Assembly: GCA_964497615.1 (NCBI GenBank)
Contig: CAZCEC010000026.1
Location: forward strand, 1-64,000
Length of the DNA stretch: 64,000 bases
Direction of reading: 5' to 3'
Source of the DNA: CAZCEC01 sp964497615
Lineage (GTDB): Bacteria; Chloroflexota; Anaerolineae; Anaerolineales; UBA6663
The notes under the pieces were generated by a model, which did not search any database, was not told where the DNA came from, and saw nothing but the letters and a program-made list of their open reading frames with translations. A program made the position numbers and the translations under genes. This document shows, piece by piece, positions 1-7,544 of the stretch. The number at the start of each line of letters is the position of its first letter. The first letter of the stretch is position 1.

Positions 1-90
1 GACGCCGCCAGGGACGCCGCCAGGGACGCCGCCAGGGCCGCCGCCAGGGACGCCGCCAGGGACGCCGCCAGGGCCGCCGCCAGGGCCGCC
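1..90 (+). repeat. 12-bp in-frame tandem repeat
   Basis: At least seven consecutive 12-bp units of GACGCCGCCAGG or GCCGCCGCCAGG run from the window edge. They keep the reading frame of the partial gene and encode DAAR or AAAR. The array continues to the left, so its full length is unknown. Such repeats are prone to copy-number change and to assembly collapse. Confidence 0.85.
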
Positions 91-147
91 GAGGGCGAAT
101 GGCAAGCTGACCGACTGCGCGAGTACGTGTTTGGAAAGGTTAGCTGA
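1..147 (+). CDS. C-terminus of alanine/arginine tetrapeptide-repeat protein (partial)
   Basis: Open from the window edge to the TGA at 145-147. The first 30 residues are a tandem tetrapeptide of the form (D/A)-A-A-R, followed by a short tail ending in LREYVFGKVS. Such repeats form an amphipathic alanine-rich helix. Similar repeats occur in small phage-associated and hypothetical proteins, but I cannot name a function. The gene's start lies left of the window. The next gene starts one base after its stop. Confidence 0.6.
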   Translation, partial: DAARDAARDAARAAARDAARDAARAAARAAEGEWQADRLREYVFGKVS

Positions 148-148
148 C

Positions 149-442
149 ATGGACACAAGCACCCTCACCCCCGAAACGAACAGCGAACTCCGGCAGATCA
201 TGGAGCAGCCCGCGCCACCTGCCCCGCGCATCGTAGAGGTCTACCCGACCGCCATCGTGATCAGCCTGACCGACGCGGCCGGCCTCGCGCTCTACCGCCA
301 GTGGGAGCAGTGGAACGGTCAGGCGCGCCCCGGCTGCCGGCGCTGGACGCTGCAGGCGTTCATCGCCTGGCGCATCGAGGAGATGGCCCTGGGGCCGGGC
401 GTGGACGACGGCGCGGCGGAGGACTGGCTCGCGCGGCGGTGA
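149..442 (+). CDS. hypothetical phage protein, 97 aa
   Basis: The start is the ATG at 149, with GGAAAGG at 132-138 as ribosome binding site, one base after the preceding stop. The protein has a flexible N-terminus (many T, P and E). A compact region follows with PRIVEVYPTAIVISLTD and QWEQWNG, and then a helix containing LQAFIAWRIEEMALG. I do not recognise the family. It has no membrane segment or cysteines. Its position in a tight early operon suggests a small accessory phage protein. Confidence 0.65.
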   Translation: MDTSTLTPETNSELRQIMEQPAPPAPRIVEVYPTAIVISLTDAAGLALYRQWEQWNGQARPGCRRWTLQAFIAWRIEEMALGPGVDDGAAEDWLARR

Positions 443-519
443 GCGGGCTCGGGCAGGTCCGGGATCAAGCATTGGATACACCCTAGCACGAGTTTTGGCG
501 GGGTGGTACGGATTGGTCC

Positions 520-648
520 ATGTTCGACGATCTGCCTAAGCCCAAAGAATTCGCCCGGATCGACCGAATCCTAACCGCCCTTATCTGGTTTGGAATATGC
601 CTGGCACTGATTGGATTGTTGGTGTTGTTGGCCTGGTGGCTGGCCTAG
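520..648 (+). CDS. small single-pass membrane protein, 42 aa
   Basis: ATG at 520 to TAG at 646-648. The N-terminal 19 residues are polar and charged (DDLPKPKEFARIDR). Residues 20-42 are one hydrophobic helix (LIWFGICLALIGLLVLLAWWLA). The last 52 bases overlap the next gene in another frame. This nested layout recalls phage spanin or holin pairs, but the second protein has no lipobox, so that role is only a suggestion. GGGGTGG at 500-506 could serve as a weak ribosome binding site. Confidence 0.5.
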   Translation: MFDDLPKPKEFARIDRILTALIWFGICLALIGLLVLLAWWLA

Positions 649-1070
649 CCCTGGCGGCCGGGGCCGCCTGGTTGAGGCGGTCCGTACGCGCGCTGCTGGA
701 ACAGGTTGCCCAGCGCACGGCGGAGATCGTATCCGCGGGCCACGCGGCGGAAGCGCGCCAGCGGGCGGCAGAAACGGCGGCCCAGCAGATCGCCGCCGAG
801 CGCGATGCCGCCCAGGCCCGGGCGGACGAGCTTGCCCCGCTGCTGATGCTGGATGAGAACCGCAAGCGCTACCGCGCGCACTGGAACATTGCGGATGTCA
901 CCGAGCGGCTGACCAGCATCCTGGCCGACGCCGCCATCGATCACCACGTCGCTCAGACGCGCTTCGAGAACGCCATGCTGTTCAACGAATGGGTGCGCCG
1001 TGGGGGAAACCCGCACGCGCCCTGGGTCGACATCGTGAAGTGGAAGCAGGCACAGGAGAAAAAGCCGTGA
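597..1070 (+). CDS. membrane-anchored coiled-coil protein, 157 aa
   Basis: An N-terminal transmembrane helix (residues 6-26, IVGVVGLVAGLALAAGAAWL) is followed by a long charged helix rich in A, E, Q and R to about residue 85, which is probably a coiled coil. A conserved-looking C-terminal part follows with RYRAHWNIADVTERLTSILAD and NEWVRRGGNPHAPWVDIVKWKQ. The start ATG lies inside the preceding small gene, and the stop overlaps the next start (GTGA). The function is unknown. The Rz-like topology hints at envelope work, though its place far from the holins argues against a standard spanin. Confidence 0.65.
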   Translation: MPGTDWIVGVVGLVAGLALAAGAAWLRRSVRALLEQVAQRTAEIVSAGHAAEARQRAAETAAQQIAAERDAAQARADELAPLLMLDENRKRYRAHWNIADVTERLTSILADAAIDHHVAQTRFENAMLFNEWVRRGGNPHAPWVDIVKWKQAQEKKP

Positions 1071-1378
1071 GCGAAAACCATTTGGACACCCCCTTCGCCT
1101 ATACCGGCCTCGAGCGCGACCTGGCCGCCGCCCTCGACGAGCGCGACGCCATCATCGCGCACCAGCGCCGGCAGATCATCGCCCGCGAAACGCGCCGGGC
1201 CCTGCCGGCCTCCATCGGCGTACTGGCGCTGCCCGTAGGCGTCGCGCTCGGCGTCTGGCTGGCAGACACGCCCTGGGCCTGGTGCGTCGTGGCCGGCGGC
1301 GCGCTGCTGTACGTCCTGCTGCCGCGCGTCCGGCGCTGGCTGCGGGGGCGGGCGGCGCAGGGAACGGAAATCCTGTGA
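1067..1378 (+). CDS. two-helix membrane protein, 103 aa
   Basis: The GTG start at 1067 overlaps the previous TGA by the four-base pattern GTGA, which points to coupled translation. Residues 1-44 are polar (LERDLAAALDERDAIIAHQRRQIIARETRR). Two hydrophobic segments follow (about 45-63 and 66-82), then a basic tail. The topology suggests both ends inside the cytoplasm. It is not recognisable by family. Together with the two preceding membrane proteins it forms a small envelope cluster at the head of the early operon. Confidence 0.65.
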   Translation: MSENHLDTPFAYTGLERDLAAALDERDAIIAHQRRQIIARETRRALPASIGVLALPVGVALGVWLADTPWAWCVVAGGALLYVLLPRVRRWLRGRAAQGTEIL

Positions 1379-1581
1379 CTCCCTGCCTGCACACCCGCCG
1401 CCGCCCCTGGCGCATGGCCGTCCCTGAGGCCGGTGATGGCCGGCGGCGCGACGTGCTGCTGTGCCCGGCCTGCGGGCGGACGGAGCCTGCACCAGTCCGG
1501 GGGACTGGTGCGGCCCCCTATGGGTTCCGGCGGCGCAAGGCGGCGCGGTCGGGCAAGCCAACCAGGGGGACGCGCCCGTGA
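1375..1581 (+). CDS. small CxxC protein, 68 aa
   Basis: The GTG start at 1375 overlaps the previous stop (GTGA), and its own TGA overlaps the next start in the same way. The protein is basic and contains one CPAC pair at about residue 32 with a further cysteine near the start. That could be half a zinc site. No family assigned. It is retained as a gene because both junctions have the precise four-base overlaps used throughout this operon. Confidence 0.45.
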   Translation: MTPCLHTRRRPWRMAVPEAGDGRRRDVLLCPACGRTEPAPVRGTGAAPYGFRRRKAARSGKPTRGTRP

Positions 1582-2150
1582 CGGACTACTGCGGACGCCC
1601 GACCCGCGCCGGCCATCCGTGCCGCATCGCGCTCAAAGCTGGCCGCTGCGCCACGCACGACGCAGACTTGAAGAAGCGCAATCGCAAGGTGCGCCGCGCC
1701 TTCGCTCACAACGACCCCGCCGGCTTCGCCGCGCACCAGCGCCAGGCGGCCAAGGCCGGCTTCGCCGCCACGGCGCACAACCATGACTGGGCCAAGGCGC
1801 ACGAGAAGGCCCGCCAGTGGCGGATCAAGCACCCTAGCCAGCCCGAACAATGGGCGCTGGGTGTGTTGGCCAGCCGCGGACTCAGCCACTTCGAGCGCGA
1901 ATGGCAGTTCGGGGACGACGGGCGCTACACGCTCGACCTGGCGTGGCCCGAGTACAAGCTGGGCGTGGAGGTCGATGGCCACCCGCGTGACTGGAATCCG
2001 GCGCTGCTGTCCGACCGCCGGCGCCGCCAGGCGCGCAAGATCGCCAGCCTGGAATCGCAGGGTTGGACCGTGCTGACCATTGACGCTGCCGGCGACCGCG
2101 AAACAGAAGCCACAAGGCTGATCGCCTTCGCGGAGAAAGCACAGAACTAA
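1578..2150 (+). CDS. zinc-motif plus PD-(D/E)XK (Vsr/DUF559-like) nuclease, 190 aa
   Basis: GTG start at 1578, coupled to the preceding stop. Residues 5-27 hold a small zinc motif (C5, C15, C24, H27), as in short DUF5763-type modules. Residues 100-170 have the very-short-patch-repair or DUF559 endonuclease fold. This begins with the glutamate strand LSHFEREWQF, then YTLDLAWPEYKLGVEVDG with D120 and E131/D133 as likely metal ligands, and ends with the strand GWTVLTIDA. It is probably a phage DNA endonuclease. Its target (replication intermediates, packaging or host DNA) cannot be read from the sequence. Confidence 0.7.
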   Translation: MTDYCGRPTRAGHPCRIALKAGRCATHDADLKKRNRKVRRAFAHNDPAGFAAHQRQAAKAGFAATAHNHDWAKAHEKARQWRIKHPSQPEQWALGVLASRGLSHFEREWQFGDDGRYTLDLAWPEYKLGVEVDGHPRDWNPALLSDRRRRQARKIASLESQGWTVLTIDAAGDRETEATRLIAFAEKAQN

Positions 2151-2152
2151 CC

Positions 2153-2517
2153 ATGGATCGCGCTGAACTCATCCACCTTCTTTCAACTCGCAACGCCGCG
2201 ACCGAATGCGCCCTGACGGTGCTCTACAACCGCCAAACCGACGACGAACGTAGCTGCGGCGACACCCGACACCACAACGGTTCCGGGTTCAGCGCCACGG
2301 ACGCCCGTTTTCTGTCATCGCTCGCGCTGCAGATCGAGCGCCAGCGGGGACGCATAGCCGGACGCTGCCGAAGTACGCCAGACAGCTTTTGGCCTCATCC
2401 GTTGACTGGTCGCAGTTCGCCAGTGGGGCACCCTCCAATACCGCCCGCGGGGAGGAATTGCGAGCCATGGAGCAGTTGGCCACGTCTCTGCTGGAGAACA
2501 CAGGAGGCCGCAACTAA
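2153..2517 (+). pseudogene. small phage protein broken by a frameshift at a G run
   Basis: The start ATG at 2153 opens a frame reading MDRAELIHLLSTRNAATE, then LYNRQTDDER and FSATDARFLSSLALQIERQRG. It resembles small phage proteins seen in this kind of early operon. After the GGGG at 2346-2349 the frame degenerates, while the -1 frame continues as THSRTLPKYARQLLASS to a TAA at 2515-2517. Adding one G joins the halves into a natural-looking protein of about 121 aa. As sequenced, the first frame runs on to 2587 with an unnatural proline- and tryptophan-rich tail. It may be a sequencing indel, a real mutation or programmed slippage. Confidence 0.6.
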
Positions 2518-2520
2518 CCA

Positions 2521-2570
2521 CACTCGACCCGCACGACCCACTCGACCCGACTCGCCTATTACATTTCACT
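2521..2570 (+). repeat. short direct repeats in the leader of the next gene
   Basis: CACTCGACCC occurs at 2521-2530 and again at 2539-2548, with partial copies between and after (GCACGACCC, GACTCG). The repeats lie between the broken gene and the ribosome binding site of the 2584 gene. They may bind a protein or be chance low complexity. Confidence 0.4.
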
Positions 2571-2583
2571 CAGGAGACTCATC

Positions 2584-3333
2584 ATGACCGCTGGAACGCT
2601 CGACCCGTTTGACATTGCCGGCCAGGCCGAAGAAGAAGCCGCCACCGCGTCCGGCAAGCTCAACTTCGGCAAGCTGACCATCCGCCCACGTTTCCTGGCG
2701 TGGCAGGACGGCCAGCCGACCGAAATTGACCTCAGCACCTATCAGACGCTCGACGCGCGCAAGCGCTCGCTCGAATACAACTTCCAGGTGGACATCCAGG
2801 AGTTCAAGCCCGACCTGAGCTTCACCTACGAGCGCAAGGTAGGCGTGGGCAGCCTGGACTGGAACAAGATCCTCAAGCCCTCCATCGAGGCCGTCTGCGG
2901 CCGCGGCTCAACCGACAAAGAAACGCTGGCCGCCACCCTGCGGCGCCTGCACGGCGCCTACATCTGCGCCGAGGACGTTCCGCAGACGCCCACCAAGAGC
3001 AAGCCGGACCGCGTCAAGTACAACACCATCAAGCTTGTGACGATCTTCGAGTCGCGCGAGGCATGCCATGCGGCCTGGCAGGAGAAATATGGCGCGGCGC
3101 AGACCAGCGGCGGCAACGGCGCGGCCGCCGCATCCGCCGACGTGCCGCCCGGCTACACCGCCGACAGCTGGAAGAAGCAGGCGGACGACATCAAGAAGCT
3201 GCGCCTGAGCTACATCCAGAAGGGCACGCCGGCGGCGGACGCTACGCGCGCTGCGGCCGAGGAATACGGCGCCACAGCCGCCCAGGTGACGGCGCTCCTG
3301 GGTCTCAAGTCCGTGGACGAGATCCCGTTCTAA
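2584..3333 (+). CDS. putative ssDNA-binding or recombination accessory protein with SSB-like acidic tail
   Basis: The ATG follows a good ribosome binding site (CAGGAGAC at 2571-2578). The protein has 249 residues. Residues 20-165 form a mixed alpha/beta domain (LNFGKLTIRPRFLAWQDG, YNFQVDIQEFKPDLSFTYERKVGVGS). An Ala/Gly linker follows, then a helical module (YTADSWKKQADDIKKLRLSYIQKG) and the C-terminus SVDEIPF. Bacterial SSB proteins end in an acidic peptide terminating in IPF that recruits repair enzymes, so this ending is notable. It sits directly before an ERCC4 nuclease and a RecA-fold ATPase. I cannot show an OB fold, so the role is an inference. Confidence 0.6.
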   Translation: MTAGTLDPFDIAGQAEEEAATASGKLNFGKLTIRPRFLAWQDGQPTEIDLSTYQTLDARKRSLEYNFQVDIQEFKPDLSFTYERKVGVGSLDWNKILKPSIEAVCGRGSTDKETLAATLRRLHGAYICAEDVPQTPTKSKPDRVKYNTIKLVTIFESREACHAAWQEKYGAAQTSGGNGAAAASADVPPGYTADSWKKQADDIKKLRLSYIQKGTPAADATRAAAEEYGATAAQVTALLGLKSVDEIPF

Positions 3334-3336
3334 GTC

Positions 3337-4224
3337 ATGATCGCGGTTGATCCGACCGAAGCGACGGCAGTCTCACGACTGCCGTCGTTGCCCTCCGCTA
3401 TCGTAGTGCCCGGGCTCGAAGCCATGACGGGCGCCGATCTCATGCTCAGCGCCCTCGATGCGCCCGCGGGGACTGAAACCTTGCTACGCGCCCACGCGCG
3501 CGCTGGCGCGCTGTTCGTACAGCGCAAATCCGGTGAGGACCTGGTGCACTCGCTCGGCGACCGGCTGATCGATTCTCAGGCGCGTATGCACGAAATGATC
3601 ACGCGGCCCTGCCAGCGGGTGCTACTTGTCACCGGACGCTTCGAACCCGGCGGCGACGGTGTGGCCGTCGTCAATGGCCGCGAGACCAGCATGAAATACT
3701 GGTCGGTCCTTACCGGACTGGCGCGCTGGAACGACCGCGGCGGCGTGGTCGAGCAACTCCTTGACGACGCCTCCATTCCAGCCTGGGTTGAGATGCGCCT
3801 GCGGCACCTGGCGGAGTACGCCACGCCGGCCGGCGAGATGCGCCTCGTCTATCCGCCGGACAACTATCCCCTGGACGCACCGGCGCCCAACGACCCGCTG
3901 CAGCTCCCGATCCGGGTGCGCGACGGTCGGGTCGTCTTGAGCCAGCTCAAGGGCATTGGCCCCAAGCTGGCCGAAACGATCTGGGCCTACTGTGAGCGCA
4001 ATCTGGGCTGGGCCCTGACGCTGCTCACCGATCCGGCCTCGCCCAAAATCTGGAAGATCCCCGGCATCGGCCTCACCACCATCCACAACATCCGCCAGCA
4101 GTGCGGCCTGCGCGACGGCCAGCGGCTGGTCATCATCAGCGACGACAACGTGACGGTGCTCGAAGAACTCGAGCAACTCAAAGCAACAGGAGACACGAAC
4201 CATGCAGTTCAAACCAGCCACTAA
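3337..4224 (+). CDS. ERCC4-type (XPF/MUS81-like) nuclease with HhH motifs
   Basis: 295 residues. The segment ALFVQRKSGEDLVHSLGDRL (about 59-78) matches the ERCC4 nuclease core, whose signature is ERK-x3-D. Here the glutamate is glutamine (VQRKSGED). A beta strand RVLLVTGRF follows. Two helix-hairpin-helix DNA-binding motifs are visible, QLKGIGPKLAETIW (203-216) and KIPGIGLTTIHNI (240-252). Known relatives cut branched or flapped DNA. Here it would process phage replication or recombination intermediates. The start is three bases after the preceding stop without its own ribosome binding site, so translation is probably coupled. It overlaps the next gene by 23 bases. Confidence 0.75.
   Translation: MIAVDPTEATAVSRLPSLPSAIVVPGLEAMTGADLMLSALDAPAGTETLLRAHARAGALFVQRKSGEDLVHSLGDRLIDSQARMHEMITRPCQRVLLVTGRFEPGGDGVAVVNGRETSMKYWSVLTGLARWNDRGGVVEQLLDDASIPAWVEMRLRHLAEYATPAGEMRLVYPPDNYPLDAPAPNDPLQLPIRVRDGRVVLSQLKGIGPKLAETIWAYCERNLGWALTLLTDPASPKIWKIPGIGLTTIHNIRQQCGLRDGQRLVIISDDNVTVLEELEQLKATGDTNHAVQTSH
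3362..3387 (+). other. perfect 11-bp stem-loop in the 5' part of the ERCC4 gene
   Basis: CGACGGCAGTC at 3362-3372 pairs perfectly with GACTGCCGTCG at 3377-3387 across the 4-base loop TCAC. It lies 25 bases after the proposed start codon. There is no T-tract directly after it. It may modulate translation of the nuclease gene, or the true start may be downstream (ATG at 3424), which would place the hairpin in a leader. Confidence 0.6.
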
Positions 4225-5041
4225 GCAGCAGTCCAAGCTGCGCATGACGCTCGACGGACCGGCCGGCAGCGGCAAGACCTATACCGCGCTGCGCTTTGCC
4301 CACGCCCTGGCCGCCGGCGGCCGAATCGCGTTCGTGGACACCGAGCGCGGCAGCGCCTCGAAGTACGTGGGCGAGGCACCCGACGGCGTGCCCTGGCAGT
4401 TCGACGTGCTGGAGCTCGCCACCTTCTCGCCCGAGACCTATACCGAGGCCATCGAAGCCGCGGGACGCTCGGGCTATGCCGTCTTAATTGTTGACAGCCT
4501 CTCCCACGCCTGGGAGGGCAAGGGTGGCGCGCTCGAGATCAAAGACCGGGTCGGTGGCAATCAATACACCGCCTGGCGCCAGGTGACGCCCATGCACAAC
4601 CGGATGATCGACACGATCCTCCAGTCGCCGTGTCACGTGATCACCACCATGCGCTCACGCATGGAATACGTCCAGGACCTCGACGAGCGCGGCAAAGTGC
4701 TCGGGGTGCGTAAGGTCGGTATGGCACCGATCCAGCGACCAGGGATGGAGTACGAGTTCGACGTCGTCTGCGACATCGACTGGGCCCACATCTTGTTTGT
4801 CAGTAAGTCCCGCTGCGCGGCCATGCAGGACGAGAAACGTGAGAAGCCCGGACCCGAGTTCTTACGGCCGCTGATCGAATGGCTGGCCAGCGGTGCCCCC
4901 GCGGCGCCCCGGCCGGACGCCGATGAGCTCGTCAACGCGGCGCGCACCCTGCGCGCCGCCGGAGACACGCCCAAGACGATTGCCGACAAACTCAACGTCA
5001 GCATGGCGGAGGTCATCGCGTGGACGGCGGTCCCAGCCTGA
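4202..5041 (+). CDS. RecA-fold ATPase (AAA_24 / Sak4-like recombination protein)
   Basis: 279 residues with Walker A GPAGSGKT at 19-26 and Walker B VLIVDS at 94-99. The AAA_24 layout is also visible: a strand RIAFVDTERGSAS after the P-loop and a basic patch TTMRSRMEYV. A C-terminal helix-turn-helix-like stretch (DTPKTIADKLNVSMAEVIAWT, near 254-274) follows a flexible linker. Phage proteins of this family act as RecA-like ATPases working with a single-strand annealing or binding protein. The genes on both sides (SSB-tailed protein, nuclease, primase) fit that. AGGAGA at 4189-4194 is the ribosome binding site, and the 3' end overlaps the primase start by 22 bases. Confidence 0.75.
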   Translation: MQFKPATKQQSKLRMTLDGPAGSGKTYTALRFAHALAAGGRIAFVDTERGSASKYVGEAPDGVPWQFDVLELATFSPETYTEAIEAAGRSGYAVLIVDSLSHAWEGKGGALEIKDRVGGNQYTAWRQVTPMHNRMIDTILQSPCHVITTMRSRMEYVQDLDERGKVLGVRKVGMAPIQRPGMEYEFDVVCDIDWAHILFVSKSRCAAMQDEKREKPGPEFLRPLIEWLASGAPAAPRPDADELVNAARTLRAAGDTPKTIADKLNVSMAEVIAWTAVPA

Positions 5042-7254
5042 TCGAGGCCGCCGTTGCCTATACGTCGCGCGGGTGGTTTATCTTCCCCTGCCACCCGCGC
5101 GACAAGCGCCCGTTGACCACGCACGGCGTGCACGATTCGTCCAACGATCCGGTGCACGTACGCGCCTGGTGGACGGAGTGGCCGGACGCAAACATCGGCC
5201 TCGACGTCTACCGAAGCGGCCAGATCGTCGTGGATCTCGATCCGGCCCGTGGAGGCCGCGAAGCCTGGGCCGCGGTGTGCGGCGAAAGCGTACTCACAAC
5301 ACTCCAGGCGGCCACAGGCTCGGGCGGCGATCATTTTTTCTTCGAGGCGCCGCTGGGCATAGTGATCCGCAACTCATCCGACAAGCTCGGGCCAGGCATC
5401 GATGTGCGCGGACGCGGCGGCTACGTCATCCTCGCGCCGAGCATCCATCCAAAGACGGGCCACGCTTACGCCTGGGTCAATGACCTGCCGCCGGCGCCGT
5501 TTCCAGCCGCTTTAATCGAGCGCCTTACGCCGCCGCCGCGCGTTGCGCTGCCGCCCACCAATGGTCACGCTGACGACGGCTACTACCGCTGCCTGGCCTA
5601 TCTGCGGCGGCTGCCAGACGCGGTCAGTGGCTCCGGTGGCCACAACGCAACCTTTCACGCGGCGTGCGAGATCTGGCGCTTCGGCCTCACCGACTCGGAG
5701 GCGCGCGACGCGCTCGACTGGTTCAACGCCCACAAGTGCCGGCCGGTGTGGTCCGAAGGCGAGCTGCGGCACAAGCTCGAGTCGGCCTATGTCACAGTCA
5801 GCGACGCCGGCGAGATCGGCGCCCGGTTGGCGGCGCCCAGCTATGGCCACACCCAGCGACTGGACGAGATCGGCGACGTCTTCATGCCGGCACCCGTGGC
5901 GACTGACCGGGCGCCCGCTCCTGGCTCAACAGCGGGGCCTACGTCAGCCATGAGCGGCGCAGCCGTGCCGCCCCCCGACCCCGCGGGCAAGCCGCCGCTC
6001 ATCAAAGACACACAACTCCGCGATCGCTATCTGCGCAAGCATCGCACTACGGCCTACGGTTTGGGCAACTGGTATCGCTATGACCGAGGAGTGTATGCGC
6101 GGGTACCCGAGGCAGTCGTTGGTCAGGAGGTTCAGGAGATCATCGACCAGGCCGAACGCGAGGATGTTCGGCTGCGCCCGACATGGTGGCAGCAGCGCGG
6201 CGTAACAGGCCTGGTGCAGAGCGCGGTCACGGTGCCTGACGACCGTTGGAACCGTGATCCCGATATTTTAGTCTGCCGCAATGGAACCCTGACGATATCC
6301 GACCGCCGGCTGCGGCCGCACGCGCCACTCGACTATGTGACGTCGGGCGTGGACTATGACTATGATCCGGCGGCCCGCGCCGAGACGTGGGAACAATTTC
6401 TCGACCAGGTGCTGGCAGAATCGCGTCAGTTTATTCAAGAGTTCATTGGCCTGTGCCTGACAACAACGACAGATTACGAGGTAGCCGTTTGGCTGTACGG
6501 CCCGCCAGGTGGCGGCAAGAGCACGTTCGTGGACGGTGTCAAGGCCATGTTGGGTGATCGATGCGGGGTGCTGGGCTTGAGCGACATCGAACAGTCGCCA
6601 TTCATGCTGCAGACGCTTATCGGCCGGACGCTGGTCACCGCGACCGAAAACCCAAACGATTTTCCGGTGGCACTCGGCAAGGTTAATCAAATCATTTCAG
6701 GCGAACCAATCACAGTCAATCTCAAATACAAGGCGCCGATCGAGGTAGTTCCCCAGGCCAAAATTCTGTGGGCGATGAACGACCTGCCGCGCGTCACCGA
6801 CGCCAATAACGGCATCTTTCGGCGAGTGAAAGTCATTCACGTGCCGGCGCTTCCGGAGAGTCAGCGCGATCCAGCCGTCAAACGCGCAATTAAGAGCGAG
6901 GGCGCCGGCATTCTCAACTGGGCGCTGGATGGGCTCGAGCGGCTGCGCAGCCGCGGGCATTTCGATGTACCTGCGGCGGTCGAGGCAGAGACGGTCGAAT
7001 TCAAATCCAGCAACGACGTCGAGTCGACGTTTGTTGCGGAGGAGTGCCATCGCTATCCCAGCGCACAGACGAAGTCATCCAGGCTGTACGAGGCCTACTT
7101 CAAGTGGTGCAAGGCCAACGGACACGGGCCGAAATCGTCGACCCGAGTAAGCACCGAGTGGGAACGGCTGGGTTTCAAGAAGACCAAGGCGAAGGACGGA
7201 AACTACTGGAGCGGGGTGCAGCTCGTCGAACATGACCTGTTCACTGGGTCATAG
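5020..7254 (+). CDS. PrimPol primase/polymerase fused to P4/D5-type superfamily 3 helicase
   Basis: GTG start inside the preceding gene. The protein has 744 residues. Residues 6-170 are a bifunctional primase-polymerase domain with VVDLDPARGG (D72 and D74 as metal ligands), SGGDHFFFEAP (H105) and DVRGRGGYVILAPS (D128). A linker follows, then a D5-N-like region. The superfamily 3 helicase has Walker A GPPGGGKST at about 494-502, a Walker B-like TLVTATENPND, and the sensor stretch AKILWAMNDLPR. The C-terminus is winged-helix-like. This is the replication initiator and helicase of many P4-like elements and phages. The 290-base non-coding region after it is a good origin candidate. Confidence 0.9.
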   Translation: MDGGPSLIEAAVAYTSRGWFIFPCHPRDKRPLTTHGVHDSSNDPVHVRAWWTEWPDANIGLDVYRSGQIVVDLDPARGGREAWAAVCGESVLTTLQAATGSGGDHFFFEAPLGIVIRNSSDKLGPGIDVRGRGGYVILAPSIHPKTGHAYAWVNDLPPAPFPAALIERLTPPPRVALPPTNGHADDGYYRCLAYLRRLPDAVSGSGGHNATFHAACEIWRFGLTDSEARDALDWFNAHKCRPVWSEGELRHKLESAYVTVSDAGEIGARLAAPSYGHTQRLDEIGDVFMPAPVATDRAPAPGSTAGPTSAMSGAAVPPPDPAGKPPLIKDTQLRDRYLRKHRTTAYGLGNWYRYDRGVYARVPEAVVGQEVQEIIDQAEREDVRLRPTWWQQRGVTGLVQSAVTVPDDRWNRDPDILVCRNGTLTISDRRLRPHAPLDYVTSGVDYDYDPAARAETWEQFLDQVLAESRQFIQEFIGLCLTTTTDYEVAVWLYGPPGGGKSTFVDGVKAMLGDRCGVLGLSDIEQSPFMLQTLIGRTLVTATENPNDFPVALGKVNQIISGEPITVNLKYKAPIEVVPQAKILWAMNDLPRVTDANNGIFRRVKVIHVPALPESQRDPAVKRAIKSEGAGILNWALDGLERLRSRGHFDVPAAVEAETVEFKSSNDVESTFVAEECHRYPSAQTKSSRLYEAYFKWCKANGHGPKSSTRVSTEWERLGFKKTKAKDGNYWSGVQLVEHDLFTGS

Positions 7255-7530
7255 ACATAAACGTGGTGGAAGGTATGGAAGCGGTGGAAGGTATGGAAGG
7301 TTCAAGAACAAATAGGCTTAAAGGCGTTTTTTGAAAGGTGGAAGCGGTGGAAGCAGGTGGAAGGTTATAGACATTGTTTAAAAGGTATCTCGTTCTCTAC
7401 TTATGTCTATCTATTTATTCCATCGCACCACGCGCATACACGTACACGCGTGCGCACATTGGCTTAACAATGGGGGTTGTGCTTCCACACCTTCCATTTC
7501 TCGGTGTTTTTTGAGGTAGGTGCTTCCACC
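7251..7530 (+). other. candidate phage replication origin: iterons, Z-prone tract, AT-rich stretch
   Basis: This non-coding gap after the primase-helicase gene contains five direct copies of GGTGGAAG(G/C) (7265, 7283, 7337, 7346, 7356) and an inverted copy at 7521-7530. ATAGACAT appears at 7251 and 7367, with an inverted copy at 7401-7410. An AT-rich stretch (7365-7420) is followed by 31 bases of strictly alternating pyrimidine-purine sequence (7429-7459). Repeats, AT-rich DNA and position beside the initiator are typical of iteron origins. No experiment-like evidence is available, so this is an inference. Confidence 0.55.
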
Positions 7531-7544
7531 AATCGGAGGTTGAG

